A program made the translations under genes and the position numbers. Of a stretch of DNA of 64,000 bases, positions 1-8,519 are shown piece after piece. Below the pieces are notes generated by a model. It was not told the DNA's origin, ran no database searches, and saw only the letters and a list, made by a program, of their open reading frames with translations. The stretch lies in the NCBI RefSeq assembly GCF_018070025.1, contig NZ_JAGPYQ010000002.1:1302001-1366000 (forward strand). The letters run 5' to 3'. Each line of letters starts with the position of its first letter. Position 1 is the stretch's first letter. The DNA comes from Streptomyces liliiviolaceus (GTDB lineage Bacteria > Actinomycetota > Actinomycetes > Streptomycetales > Streptomycetaceae).

Positions 1-668
1 TCGACGTCTACAGCCGGCCCGAATGGTCCTCCCTGGTCGTCGCCAAGGGCTCGAAGCTGGACTCGGTCGAGGACCTCGAAGGAAAGAAGGTCGCGGCCAC
101 CAAGGGCACCGACCCCTACTTCTTCCTCCTGCAGGCCCTCAAGGCCCATGGGCTGACAGCCAAGGACGTCACCGTCGTCAACCTCCAGCACGGTGACGGC
201 AGAACCGCGTTGGAAAGGGGCGCCGTCGACGCCTGGGCCGGTCTCGACCCGTACCTCTCCCAGAGTCAGATCGACAACGGATCCAAGCTCATCTACCGCA
301 ACCTCGACTTCAACTCCTACGGGTTCCTCAACGTCTCCGAGAAGTTCCTCGACGCCCACCCCGAGCTAGTGCAGATCGTCGTCGACAGCTACGAGAAGGC
401 CCGGGGCTGGATCGAGAAGAATCCGGATGCCGCGGTGAAGATCCTCGCCGACTCCGCGAAGATCGAACCCGCCGTCGCCGCACAACAGCTGACGGAACGC
501 ACCCACATCGACATCTCGCCCGTACCCGGCGCCGCCCAGACCGAGGTGCTTGAGCGGATCGCTCCCCTGCTGGTCTCGGAGAACCTGGTCGCGGACGCGA
601 AAGACGTCGACGACGCCCTCAAGACCCTCTACGCCCCGGAGTTCGCCCGCAAAGCCAAGGCATCGTGA
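1..668 (+). CDS. ABC transporter substrate-binding protein, aliphatic sulfonate/nitrate type (5' end outside window)
   Basis: The reading frame is open from base 3, so the start lies before the window. About 221 C-terminal residues are visible. The segment VAKGSKLDSVEDLEGKKVA followed by TKGTDPYF is typical of the second half of SsuA/TauA/NMT1-like periplasmic binding proteins, which capture sulfonates, taurine, nitrate or thiamine precursors for import. The next residues include a GAVDAW segment, the usual position of ligand contacts. The stop overlaps the GTG start of the permease by 4 bases (GTGA), so the two are translationally coupled. The ligand cannot be decided from this fragment. An ATPase gene is not seen downstream and would have to be upstream or elsewhere. 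Confidence 0.85.
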   Translation, partial: DVYSRPEWSSLVVAKGSKLDSVEDLEGKKVAATKGTDPYFFLLQALKAHGLTAKDVTVVNLQHGDGRTALERGAVDAWAGLDPYLSQSQIDNGSKLIYRNLDFNSYGFLNVSEKFLDAHPELVQIVVDSYEKARGWIEKNPDAAVKILADSAKIEPAVAAQQLTERTHIDISPVPGAAQTEVLERIAPLLVSENLVADAKDVDDALKTLYAPEFARKAKAS

Positions 669-1465
669 GCGACATCGTGAGCGGCATCGCCGCCGTGGTC
701 CGGTCCCGCTGGGGCCGGACCGTGCTGCGCGCGGCGGCCGGTCTGCTCCTGCCGGCCGTGCTGCTGCTCGGCTGGCAGCAGGCCGCCACGTCCGGCGCGT
801 ACACGCGCAGCCAGCTCCCGCCGCCCGAGGCCGTCCTGAACGCCGCGCGGAGCCTTGTCGACCGGGGCGAGCTCCAGCACCACATCGCCATCAGCGTGCA
901 GCGCGTGCTGATCGGCTTCGCCGTCGGCGCCGCGCTCGGTCTGCTCCTGGGCAGTCTGGTCGGCCTCTCCCGGACCGCCCGGGCCGTCCTCGCTCCGACC
1001 ATCCAGGCGATACGTGCCGTGCCCTCGCTGGCCTGGGTCCCTCTGCTCCTGCTCTGGCTCGGCATCGGAGAGACCCCGAAGATCACGCTTGTCGCCATCG
1101 GCGCGTTCTTCCCCGTGTACACGACAGTCTCGTCGGGCCTCGACCACGTCGATCCCCGGCTGAGGGAACTGGGTCGCGCCTACGGCCGGCGCGGCCCCGC
1201 CCTCCTCGCCCAGGTCCTGATCCCGGCCGCTGCGCCCGCCGTGCTGTCCGGGCTGCGACTCGGGCTGGCGCAGGGCTGGCTGTTCCTCGTCGCGGCCGAA
1301 CTCATCGCCTCCTCCATGGGGTTGGGCTTCCTGCTGATCGACAGCCAGAACACCGGCCGCACGGACATCCTGCTGCTCGCCATCGTCCTGCTGGCCGTCG
1401 TCGGCAAGGCGAGCGACGCGCTGCTGGGGGTGGCGGAGCGCCAGGTGGTACGCCGGTGGAGCTGA
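665..1465 (+). CDS. ABC transporter permease, SsuC/TauC-like
   Basis: This 266-residue protein has about six hydrophobic segments and the inner-membrane permease loop around residues 165-185 (LGRAYGRRGPALLAQVLIPA), the EAA-type contact for the ATPase. An N-terminal hydrophobic helix at about 20-38 is followed by a periplasmic stretch, as in SsuC. It would form the membrane channel for the substrate captured by the preceding binding protein. The GTG start overlaps the upstream stop, and length agrees with the family (about 250-270). It is the last gene of this operon: downstream there is an 18-bp tandem repeat and then a gene on the opposite strand. Confidence 0.85.
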   Translation: MSDIVSGIAAVVRSRWGRTVLRAAAGLLLPAVLLLGWQQAATSGAYTRSQLPPPEAVLNAARSLVDRGELQHHIAISVQRVLIGFAVGAALGLLLGSLVGLSRTARAVLAPTIQAIRAVPSLAWVPLLLLWLGIGETPKITLVAIGAFFPVYTTVSSGLDHVDPRLRELGRAYGRRGPALLAQVLIPAAAPAVLSGLRLGLAQGWLFLVAAELIASSMGLGFLLIDSQNTGRTDILLLAIVLLAVVGKASDALLGVAERQVVRRWS

Positions 1466-1526
1466 GGGGTCCGCCACCGGGTTCTGTGGCGGCCGTCGAC
1501 ATGTGGCTGCGATCGGCGCGTCCGGG

Positions 1527-1580
1527 GTCCGGCTCGTGCCCCGAGTCCGGCTCGTGCCCCAGGTCCGGCTCGTGCCCCGG
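1527..1580. repeat. three tandem 18-bp repeats in a convergent intergenic region
   Basis: The unit GTCCGGCTCGTGCCCCGA occurs three times head to tail at 1527, 1545 and 1563, differing only in the last two bases (GA, AG, GG). It lies between the 3' ends of the permease and the alpha/beta hydrolase. No open frame of interest uses it. Confidence 0.8.
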
Positions 1581-1592
1581 GATTTTCCCCCG

Positions 1593-2279
1593 TCAGGCGC
1601 CGTCGGCTGCCGCAGCCAGGATCCGGGCCAGCTCGACAGGCTGCGTGATCATGGGCCAGTGGCCTGAGTCGATGTCGGCGAAGTCGACGTGCTTGGCACG
1701 AGTGAGCTCCGGGACGTCGCCGTCCCTCACGCATTCCTGCGCCTGCTCGGGCGTGAACTCCGGACATACGACCACGACCGGAACGTCGAACCGCCGTTCG
1801 TCCGCCAGCCGCACCACTCCCTCGGCCACGCCTGCGGGCACGGAGATCGCGGCAGCCGCGAACTCTCGCCTGGCCCCGTCGTCGAGGTCCGCGGCGTCCG
1901 GGCCCTCGAACGGGCCCCAGCCGGGGAAGGGCATGACGCCGTCACTCACCTCGAAGAAGTCGGCGTACGGCTGACCGTCGGCGGTCGGGAAACCCCCGAT
2001 GAGGGCGACCTTCGCCAGCCGCTCGGGCCGCCGGTCGGCGGCCAGCCAGGCCAGCGTGCAGGCGGCGGAATGCCCCACCACCATGGGCTTGCCGGGCGCC
2101 GCGTCCACTGCGGCGAGCACCGTCGCCAGCTGGTCGTCGAGCGTGGCGGACACGGAGCCGTCCCCCTGGCCCGGGAGGGTGAGCGGCACGGGGCGATGGC
2201 CGAGCGGCTCCAGCGCGGACGCGACACGGTCCCATACGGATCCGTTCAGCCACAGCCCGCCGATGAGCAGAATGTCCAT
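1593..2279 (-). CDS. alpha/beta fold hydrolase
   Basis: 228 residues. The N-terminus (MDILLIGGLWLNGSVWD) is a beta strand followed by an oxyanion region, and the nucleophile elbow is GHSAA near residue 76. A late His in the segment DSGHWPM is the likely catalytic base. I chose the ATG at 2279 because GGAGAAAGGGAA lies just upstream; an in-frame ATG further upstream would give a non-homologous extension. The fold covers esterases, lipases and haloperoxidase-like enzymes, and the substrate is unknown. It is divergent from the WYL regulator gene, which may control it. Confidence 0.8.
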   Translation of the reverse strand: MDILLIGGLWLNGSVWDRVASALEPLGHRPVPLTLPGQGDGSVSATLDDQLATVLAAVDAAPGKPMVVGHSAACTLAWLAADRRPERLAKVALIGGFPTADGQPYADFFEVSDGVMPFPGWGPFEGPDAADLDDGARREFAAAAISVPAGVAEGVVRLADERRFDVPVVVVCPEFTPEQAQECVRDGDVPELTRAKHVDFADIDSGHWPMITQPVELARILAAAADGA

Positions 2280-2443
2280 GGTCAGTTCCCTTTCTCCGAC
2301 TTCCTGGATGTCACCGTAGAAGGTGATCCGGACAATCCACTGCCGGTTCATCCGGTGATCGCCCAAGCGTCCTGAGCGAAGACCGAGCGCTTGCGGTCCA
2401 CGGATGGAGACCGGAACCGGCGCCGGGCGCCTAGCCTGCTCCT

Positions 2444-3430
2444 GTGCCGAACGATCTCAGTCCCACCGCGCGCGCCCTGCGCGCCCTGGAGATTCTCCAG
2501 ACCCGCCCCGGTACGACAGCCGGCGAGCTCGCCGAGCGGCTGGGCGTCACGGAGCGGGCCGCGCGTCGGTACGTCGGCATCCTCCGGGAGGCCGGTATCC
2601 CCGTGGAGTCGGCCCGGGGGCCGCACGGCGGGTACCGGCTGGGGCGCGGGACGCGGCTGCCGCCCGTGCACTTCACGCAGTCCGAGGCCATCGGCCTAGT
2701 GATGGCGGTACTCAGCGGCCAGCCGACCGCGGCATCCACCGACGCCGACACCGACGACCTGATCGGCACCGCCCTGGGCAAGGTCGTCAAGGCGCTTCCG
2801 GAGAGCGTCGGTCACCAGGCGGCGATGCTGCGGGAGTACGCGTCGGCCGCGGCGGACCCGTACGCGGCTCACCCCGATCCGGCCATCACCAGCGAACTCG
2901 TCGACGCCGTCGCGGCCCGGCGCCGCGTGTCGGTCACGTACGGCAGCGAGGCGGGCAACGAGTGGGAGGCGGAGGTGGATCCCTGGTCCATCGTGATCCG
3001 CTACGGGCGCTGGTACCTGCTGTGCCACTCCCATCGAGCGGACGCGATCCGCACCTACCGGGTCGACAGGGTCCGCGCGGTCCGGCCGACCGAGCACGGG
3101 TTCGAGCCGCCCGAGGGTCTCGACGCGGTGGCGGTGCTGGAGGAGAACCTGGGCCTCGGATGGGAGTTCTCCACCCGTGTGGCGTTCGACGCTCCCCTGA
3201 CCGAGGTGGCCCGGTGGGTCCATCCGCCCATGGGGCGCCTTGAGCCCTTGAGGGACGGATGCGTACTGGTCGGCAGCACCCGCAACCCGGACATGTACGC
3301 ACAGGAATGGCTGACGCGGGTGCCGTTCCCGTTCCGCGTCGAGGGCGGGGAGGAACTGCGCGCCGCGGTTGCGGCGCTCGCGGCGCGCTTCAGCGCCGCC
3401 ACCGCCACTGCCCCGGCAGACCAGCCCTGA
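2444..3430 (+). CDS. YafY/PafC-like transcriptional regulator with HTH and WYL domains
   Basis: 328 residues. Residues 8-65 form a DeoR/HTH_11 winged helix (TTAGELAERLGVTERAARR then YVGILREAGIPVES). The middle section holds the WYL module (WSIVIRYGRWYLLCHSH then RTYRVDRVRAV), a ligand- or nucleic-acid-sensing Sm-like fold. The C-terminus fits the WCX extension. The GTG start is used because the HTH begins directly after it. WYL regulators often control the divergent neighbour, here the hydrolase at 1593-2279 across a 164-bp gap. Inducer unknown. Confidence 0.88.
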   Translation: MPNDLSPTARALRALEILQTRPGTTAGELAERLGVTERAARRYVGILREAGIPVESARGPHGGYRLGRGTRLPPVHFTQSEAIGLVMAVLSGQPTAASTDADTDDLIGTALGKVVKALPESVGHQAAMLREYASAAADPYAAHPDPAITSELVDAVAARRRVSVTYGSEAGNEWEAEVDPWSIVIRYGRWYLLCHSHRADAIRTYRVDRVRAVRPTEHGFEPPEGLDAVAVLEENLGLGWEFSTRVAFDAPLTEVARWVHPPMGRLEPLRDGCVLVGSTRNPDMYAQEWLTRVPFPFRVEGGEELRAAVAALAARFSAATATAPADQP

Positions 3431-3499
3431 CTGTGCCGGGAGGGGTGAAGGCGAAGCAGGACTCGCCCGCACCAGGGCGGACCGCCGAGGTCAGGCGCG

Positions 3500-3537
3500 C
3501 GGTCGCTGTCCTCCTGGCTGCAGGAGGGCAGCGACCG
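3500..3537. terminator. bidirectional hairpin terminator between convergent genes
   Basis: Two arms, CGGTCGCTG and CAGCGACCG, pair perfectly and continue through a T-G wobble into CCTCC/GGAGG around an 8-base loop, giving a stem of about 15 bp. It lies between the stop codons of the WYL regulator and the metalloprotease, where a shared terminator is expected. There is no U tract, as usual in streptomycetes. Confidence 0.7.
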
Positions 3538-3548
3538 TGAGACGGCGG

Positions 3549-4337
3549 TCAGGTGCCGGGCTTGGGGTACAGCTGGTTCAGGACCGCGAAGTCGTCCGAG
3601 GACGGATGCTGGGGGAACTCCGGGTCGGACATGCAGCTGTTGGTCGAGTTGTTCGCTTCGAGACCGAGAGCGTGGCCCATTTCGTGACAGGCGACGCTGC
3701 GCCGGGCCGCGTACGTGTTCGGGGTGATCTGGTCGTTGAGTTTCACCGTGACGGTGCCGTCGACGAAGTAGCCGTTGGAGGTGGACGCTTCGGTCACGCC
3801 GTACCAGTCAGTGCCGTAACTGCCGCTGTACACATGGACGCAGTGGCGTCCGCCTCCTGGACATCCGGCGGTGTACCAGCGGTAGTAGGCGTCGATCCCC
3901 GGGGCCTGGTACCAGTCGACCCGGGCGTCGGTCACCGGCCAGGTGTCCCCGCTGTGGTCCAGGAAGTACACCTGCGGGTCGTTGAACGGCCCGTAGTCCC
4001 ACTTGTGATTGCACCAGGCGGCAGCGGTGCCGACGAACGGCGCGCAGCGGGCGAGAACGGTGGCGTTCTTGGAGTCGGCGCCCTGTACGCCGCGGACACC
4101 CTGCTGACGCAGGGTGGCCCTCAGTTGTTCAGCCGTCACACCGGGTGCCGGGGTGTAGATGGCGGTGTACGTGGTGCCGTCGGCCTGCGGCTGAACGACG
4201 TACACGGCATGGTCGTCGGTTGCGGCCGCGGCGGGTGCCGTCGAGGTGGTCGACTCGGCGTACCCGGCCGGAGCGGCGAGGGCGACGATCAGTGCTGCTG
4301 CCGCCAGTCCGACGACGGCTCTGGCTCTTCGTAACAT
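3549..4337 (-). CDS. secreted metzincin-like zinc metalloprotease
   Basis: 262 residues. The start ATG at 4337 is preceded by CAGGGGGAA, and residues 1-28 form a signal peptide (RR, a hydrophobic core, AAPAGYAES), so the protein is exported. Near the C-terminus is the zinc motif HEMGHALGLEANN, which matches the metzincin pattern HExxHxxG. However, the usual third ligand (H or D three residues after the Gly) is Ala here. Several Cys residues suggest disulfides. Similar streptomycete proteins are annotated as matrixin- or snapalysin-like peptidases. The substrate is unknown, and activity is uncertain because of the ligand change. It converges on the WYL gene. Confidence 0.75.
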   Translation of the reverse strand: MLRRARAVVGLAAAALIVALAAPAGYAESTTSTAPAAAATDDHAVYVVQPQADGTTYTAIYTPAPGVTAEQLRATLRQQGVRGVQGADSKNATVLARCAPFVGTAAAWCNHKWDYGPFNDPQVYFLDHSGDTWPVTDARVDWYQAPGIDAYYRWYTAGCPGGGRHCVHVYSGSYGTDWYGVTEASTSNGYFVDGTVTVKLNDQITPNTYAARRSVACHEMGHALGLEANNSTNSCMSDPEFPQHPSSDDFAVLNQLYPKPGT

Positions 4338-4790
4338 GTGTGGTTCCCCCTGTCCGCCCAGTGACCGTGCCCGCTGCCATGGGCGGGACGCCGAACGGCC
4401 ACCGATTGCGCCCCAGAGTGGCATGAGCGCGTCATTTCCAGACAGGAGTGAACCGGCCACGCAAGGCGGCACCGTGCGTACTTTCTCCGGAACCGTTCCG
4501 GATCTTTGACAGCTCGACGAGTCCGGCGGTCGCCTCCATGCCGACGCGTTGTGACTCCCGTGCGCATGTCGGCGCGCGTGCGTCGCTGCGGCACCTGGGC
4601 CGATTCGTATCGCGGGTGCCTTCCTCTGGTCAGCCCGCTGATCCGATCAGCCCCGGTTCACGAACCGTCGTCCGCCGACCGTTCCGTCCGGGCGGACAGT
4701 TCACCGATCCGCATGCCGGACTCCTCTCATCCAGATCATGCAGATCATGCAGATGACTACCTTGCCCTTCACATTGAGGACCGGTGGGTT
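4338..4790. other. 453-bp intergenic region
   Basis: This holds the leader and presumed promoter of the metalloprotease and the 3' flank of the ribose-type operon. A 9-bp tandem repeat (CAGATCATG, two and a half copies) lies at about 4731-4755. I see no coding sequence with convincing composition, and no clear terminator. Confidence 0.5.
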
Positions 4791-5549
4791 CTAGCGGCGT
4801 ACCAGGAGCGAGGTGACGCGGAGTCGGCCGCTGTGGATCCAGACGTCGGAGTACTCCACCGGGCGGTCGTCGGCGAGGTAGGTGACCTGCTGGAGGTACT
4901 GCACGGGGGCGCCCTCCTCCAGCGAGAGCGCTTCGGCGACCTCCGCCGTGGCGGCTTCCGCGCTGAACGTCCGGCGTGCGGTGGCGATCTTCAGGCCGTA
5001 GGTGCCCTCCAGGACGCCGAAGAGGCTGGAGGAGGCGAAGTCCACCTCCTCGATGCCGGGGGTGAGGTCGGTGCGCACGAAGTTGGACAGGAGGGCGACG
5101 GGGCCCTGGTCGGTGCTGCGTACGCGGAGCAGTCGCAGTACGGGGGTGTTGGGAGCCAGGTCCAGGAGGGCCGCGACGGGCCGGGGCGGGACGATCAGCG
5201 AGCATTCGCGCACGGTGGTGGCGGTGACGATGCCCTGACTGGCGAAGTCCTCGGATAGCGTGCTGAGCTTCTGGGCGATGGCGGGCTCGATGGTCGTCGA
5301 GGTGACGAAGGTGCCGCGTCCGCGGACCTGCCGCAGCAGGCCCTCCTCGATGAGCGTGGTCAGGGCGCGGCGCAGGGTGCCGCGGCTGACGCCGAACTCC
5401 TGGGCCAGCTCCGGCTCGCTCTTGAGGCGGTAGTGCGCAGGCCACTCGCCGCCGGCGATCCGCAGTCGGATGTGTTCCGAGATCTGGGCATGGATCGCCG
5501 TGGGGACATCGCGCTGGATGTGCGGAAGTCCCCGTTCGTCGGCCGTCAC
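4791..5549 (-). CDS. GntR-family transcriptional regulator, HutC/UTRA subfamily
   Basis: 252 residues. Residues 12-75 are the GntR winged helix (IHAQISEHIRLRIAGGEWP, then SRGTLRRALTTLIEEGLL and RGRGTFV). The remainder fits a UTRA effector domain that senses sugars or sugar phosphates. I prefer the GTG at 5549, preceded by AAGGAG at 11 bases, over an ATG 54 bases upstream that lacks a ribosome-binding site. It is the last gene of the ribose-type operon and probably its regulator, acting on the boxes near 11701-11748. Effector inferred to be ribose, deoxyribose or a phosphate of either. Confidence 0.87.
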   Translation of the reverse strand: MTADERGLPHIQRDVPTAIHAQISEHIRLRIAGGEWPAHYRLKSEPELAQEFGVSRGTLRRALTTLIEEGLLRQVRGRGTFVTSTTIEPAIAQKLSTLSEDFASQGIVTATTVRECSLIVPPRPVAALLDLAPNTPVLRLLRVRSTDQGPVALLSNFVRTDLTPGIEEVDFASSSLFGVLEGTYGLKIATARRTFSAEAATAEVAEALSLEEGAPVQYLQQVTYLADDRPVEYSDVWIHSGRLRVTSLLVRR

Positions 5550-5617
5550 TGTCGTCGCATCTCCTTGTCGGGTTGTGCCGGAGACCTCTTGCGGTTCCGG
5601 CACGGGTGCGGGGCAGG

Positions 5618-6331
5618 TCAGTAGCTGGTCGTCGAGTCGTCCCCGGTGTCGGTGATGATCGACAGACCGGCGCTGGTGCCGAGCAGAGAGGCTCCTGCCC
5701 GCAGGAGGGCCAGGCCCTGCCGGTACGTCTTGATGGAGCCGGACGCCTTCACCCGGACCCCTTCACGTGCCCGCTCGACAAGGTAGCCCACGCTCGCCGG
5801 GTTCGCCGTCTCGATCTGCCCGCTGCTGGCGTTCTTCAGGAAGGCGACGCCCGCCTCCATGGACAGCTCGACGGCGGCCTCCTTCTCCGCGTCGGTCAGC
5901 AGGGGCAGTTCCAGCATGACCTTGACGGGCAGGCCGGAGGCTCGGACGACGCCCGCGATGTCCTCACGGAAGTCGTCGTAGCGTCCGCTCTTGAGCCAGC
6001 CGATCTGGACGCCGATGTCGATCTGGTCGGCTCCGAGGCGGGCTATCTCGGCGGCTTCGGCGGCCTTGCCTGCGCTGGTCATCACGCCGACGGTCGGGAA
6101 GTCCAGGGCGGAGGCGACCTGGACGCCGGTTCCCCGCAGTTCGGAGACGACGACGGGCAGCCAGGACGCGGGGACCATGGCGGCGTTGAAGCCGTGCGTG
6201 ACGGCCTCGCGGGCGTGGGCGACCATCTCGTCGAGCGTCGCGTCCGGGTCGATCCTGGTGTGCTGGATGTAGGGCGCCAACTCGGCCGGGGTCAGGTTGA
6301 GTTCGGCGTCGACGACGGTGGTTTCGGACAC
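5618..6331 (-). CDS. deoxyribose-phosphate aldolase-like (DeoC/LacD family) class I aldolase
   Basis: 237 residues, TIM-barrel aldolase. FLKNASSG (K166) and VKASGSIKT (K195) correspond to the Schiff-base lysine and the second active-site lysine of DeoC, and DIGVQ supplies the acidic partner (D105). Family members cleave 2-deoxyribose 5-phosphate to glyceraldehyde 3-phosphate and acetaldehyde, or act on related keto sugars. The motif around K166 differs from the usual VKTSTGF, so a related substrate is possible. It lies between rbsD and the GntR gene in one operon, which fits catabolism of the imported pentose. Confidence 0.82.
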   Translation of the reverse strand: MSETTVVDAELNLTPAELAPYIQHTRIDPDATLDEMVAHAREAVTHGFNAAMVPASWLPVVVSELRGTGVQVASALDFPTVGVMTSAGKAAEAAEIARLGADQIDIGVQIGWLKSGRYDDFREDIAGVVRASGLPVKVMLELPLLTDAEKEAAVELSMEAGVAFLKNASSGQIETANPASVGYLVERAREGVRVKASGSIKTYRQGLALLRAGASLLGTSAGLSIITDTGDDSTTSY

Positions 6332-6394
6332 GGGGTGATCTCCCTCGGATTGGATACGGCGGGGCCGCTGGCGGGCCGTGCGGTTCGTGATGGT

Positions 6395-6850
6395 TCAGAG
6401 CTTGGACGCGTAGTGGTCGGGTACGACGACGCCCTCGCCGCCGAACCAGCGGGGCACGTCGACCCCGCAGTAGAGGCCGATGTTGCCCCAGGGTTCGAAG
6501 GCTCCGGTACGGACGACGACCTTGGCCCGGTGGGCGAGTTCGCCGAGCATGTCGGCGTGCGGACGGGTGGTGAACTCGGCGTCGGCGAAGCGGTCGAGCA
6601 GCCAGCCGTCGAGGCGGGGGTTGTGGGTGGGGACGTCCTCGGCCCGCACCACTCCCTCCACGACGAGTTCGTCGGCGATGAGGCCGAGCACGGTCCGCAG
6701 GTCGGGCAGGTTCTCGGCGAGAGCGAGGTCGACGCGGTGCGCTTCGCGCGGCACGGGGAAGCCCGCGTCCACGACCAGCAGCAGATCGGTGTGGCCGAGG
6801 GTGGCGAGGGCGCCGCTGAGTTCGGCGTTGAGGATGCCGGAGCGCTTCAT
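6395..6850 (-). CDS. rbsD: D-ribose pyranase
   Basis: 151 residues. It starts with MKRSGILNAELSGALATLGHTD, with the catalytic His near residue 20, then DAGFPVP. It ends with RTGAFEPWGNIGL, all hallmarks of RbsD/FucU. The enzyme converts beta-pyranose to beta-furanose forms of ribose so that ribokinase can use them. It is slightly longer than the E. coli protein (139). It sits between rbsA and the aldolase gene in the minus-strand operon, which agrees with the role. Confidence 0.92.
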   Translation of the reverse strand: MKRSGILNAELSGALATLGHTDLLLVVDAGFPVPREAHRVDLALAENLPDLRTVLGLIADELVVEGVVRAEDVPTHNPRLDGWLLDRFADAEFTTRPHADMLGELAHRAKVVVRTGAFEPWGNIGLYCGVDVPRWFGGEGVVVPDHYASKL

Positions 6851-6866
6851 GGGTGGGTTCTCTTCC

Positions 6867-6901
6867 GTGGGTCGTGGGTCGTGGGTCGTGGGTCGTGAGT
6901 C
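6867..6901. repeat. five tandem 7-bp repeats between rbsA and rbsD
   Basis: The unit GTGGGTC is repeated five times in a row (the last copy is GTGAGTC) in the 103-bp gap between two genes of one operon. No gene uses it. It could be a slippage-prone spacer. Confidence 0.85.
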
Positions 6902-6953
6902 GTTGTGGCTGGTCGGCGGGGGCGCCGGTCACCAGCACCGGTGGAGGGGACGG

Positions 6954-8519
6954 TCAGGCGGCGGCCCGCTTCGTTCCGGTGGCCAGGGCCATGACGGATT
7001 CCTCGGTGGCCGTGGCGGTGTCCACGGTGTCCACCACGCGGCCCTCGCTCATGACGGCGATCCGGTCGGTGAGGGTGAGGAGTTCGGGCAGGTCGGAGGA
7101 GGAGCAGAGGATGGCCAGCCCCTCCTCGGCGAGGGCGAACAGTCGGGCGTAGATCTCGGCCTTGGCGCCGATGTCGACGCCTCGGGTCGGCTCGTCGAGG
7201 ATGAGTACTCCGGGGTCGATGGCCAGCCAGCGGCCCAGGACGGCCTTCTGCTGGTTGCCGCCGGACAGGCTGGTGATGGGCTGGCCCATGGTGGCCGTCT
7301 TCACCTTCAGCCGGCCTGCCTGTTCGGCGGCGGCGGCGTCGAAGGCGCCGCGGCGCAGCAGGCCGAGCCGGCTGAAGGTCTTCGTGGTGAGCGCGCCGAC
7401 GTTCTCGCCGACGCTCATGGTGGTCAGCAGTCCCTGGGCGCGGCGCTCACCGGGGACGAACGCGAGGCGGCGTTCGACGCTGGCGATCGGGTTGCGCCGG
7501 TCGTAGGCGCGGCCGAGCAGTTCCACGCTGCCGCCGGTGCCGCGCTGTCCGCCGAAGAGGTTGTGCAGCAGTTCCACCCGGCCGGAGTCGGGCAGTCCGG
7601 CCACGCCGAGGATTTCGCCGGGGCGCAGGTCGAAGGAGATGCCGGTGTGCCGGCGCCCGCTCAACTCCCGCACCTTCAGCACGGGTTCGGCCGTGGTGTG
7701 GGCGGGTGCCGGTTCGCGGCGGGTGAACTGGCCCAGTTCGCGGCCGACCATCGCGGCCACGGCCTGTTCGGGGGTGGTGTCGGCGCTGCGCCAGGAGGCG
7801 ACGTGCGTGCCGTCGCGCAGCACCTGGATGTGGTCGGCGAGGCGGAAGACCTCGGGCATGCGGTGGGAGACGTAGAGCATGGTCGTACCGGCGGCCTTGA
7901 GCTTGTCCATCAGGGCGAACAGGCGGTCGGCCTCGGCGGGGGTGAGCATCGCCGTCGGTTCGTCCAGGATCAGCACCCGGCAGCCCCGGGCGACGGACCG
8001 GGCCACCACGATGAGCTGCTGTGTGGCGAGGTCCAGGGTGCGTACGGAGGCGTTCGGGTCGAGGTCAAGGTCGAGTCCGGCGAGCAGTTCGGCGGTGCGC
8101 TCCGCCATCCGGCGGCGGGAGGGGAACCAGCGGCTGCCCGGTTCCACACCGCTGAGGACGTTCTCCGCCACGCTGCGGTCGGGCAGCAGCGACAGTTCCT
8201 GCGGGACGATCGCCACGCCGTGGCGGCCGAGCATCGTGCTGGGCTCGAAGGAGGTGACCTCCTCGCCGAAGACACTCACACCGCCGTCGCTGGGCGGCTG
8301 GAGACCGGCCAGGATCTTCAGCAGGGTCGACTTGCCGGCCCCGTTCTCGCCCAGCAGCGCGGTGATCTCACCGGCGGGGACGTCGAAGGAGACGTCACGC
8401 AGGGCGCGTACCGGGCCGAAGCTGCGGGACAGGCCGCGGACGGAAACGGCGGGGGCGGGGACGGCGGGGGCGGAAGGAGTGGCCGCCTCGGCGGCGAGGT
8501 CGCGGGGGGCGGCGGACAT
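6954..8519 (-). CDS. rbsA: ribose-type ABC transporter ATP-binding protein (two ABC domains)
   Basis: 521 residues with two nucleotide-binding domains. The first has Walker A GENGAGKST, signature-like LATQQLIVVARS and Walker B LILDEPTAMLT. The second has a degenerate Walker A (GLPDSGRVELL) but a strong signature LSGGNQQKAVLGRW and Walker B LILDEPTRGVD. This arrangement is normal for RbsA/XylG/AraG-type sugar ATPases. The ATG at 8519 overlaps the rbsB stop by one base (TGATG). It energises import of the sugar bound by RbsB through the RbsC channel. Confidence 0.93.
   Translation of the reverse strand: MSAAPRDLAAEAATPSAPAVPAPAVSVRGLSRSFGPVRALRDVSFDVPAGEITALLGENGAGKSTLLKILAGLQPPSDGGVSVFGEEVTSFEPSTMLGRHGVAIVPQELSLLPDRSVAENVLSGVEPGSRWFPSRRRMAERTAELLAGLDLDLDPNASVRTLDLATQQLIVVARSVARGCRVLILDEPTAMLTPAEADRLFALMDKLKAAGTTMLYVSHRMPEVFRLADHIQVLRDGTHVASWRSADTTPEQAVAAMVGRELGQFTRREPAPAHTTAEPVLKVRELSGRRHTGISFDLRPGEILGVAGLPDSGRVELLHNLFGGQRGTGGSVELLGRAYDRRNPIASVERRLAFVPGERRAQGLLTTMSVGENVGALTTKTFSRLGLLRRGAFDAAAAEQAGRLKVKTATMGQPITSLSGGNQQKAVLGRWLAIDPGVLILDEPTRGVDIGAKAEIYARLFALAEEGLAILCSSSDLPELLTLTDRIAVMSEGRVVDTVDTATATEESVMALATGTKRAAA

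Noticed and set aside
1527..1580. 18-bp repeats as a CRISPR array or attachment site
   Set aside because: Repeats are directly adjacent with no spacers, and no cas or integrase gene is nearby.
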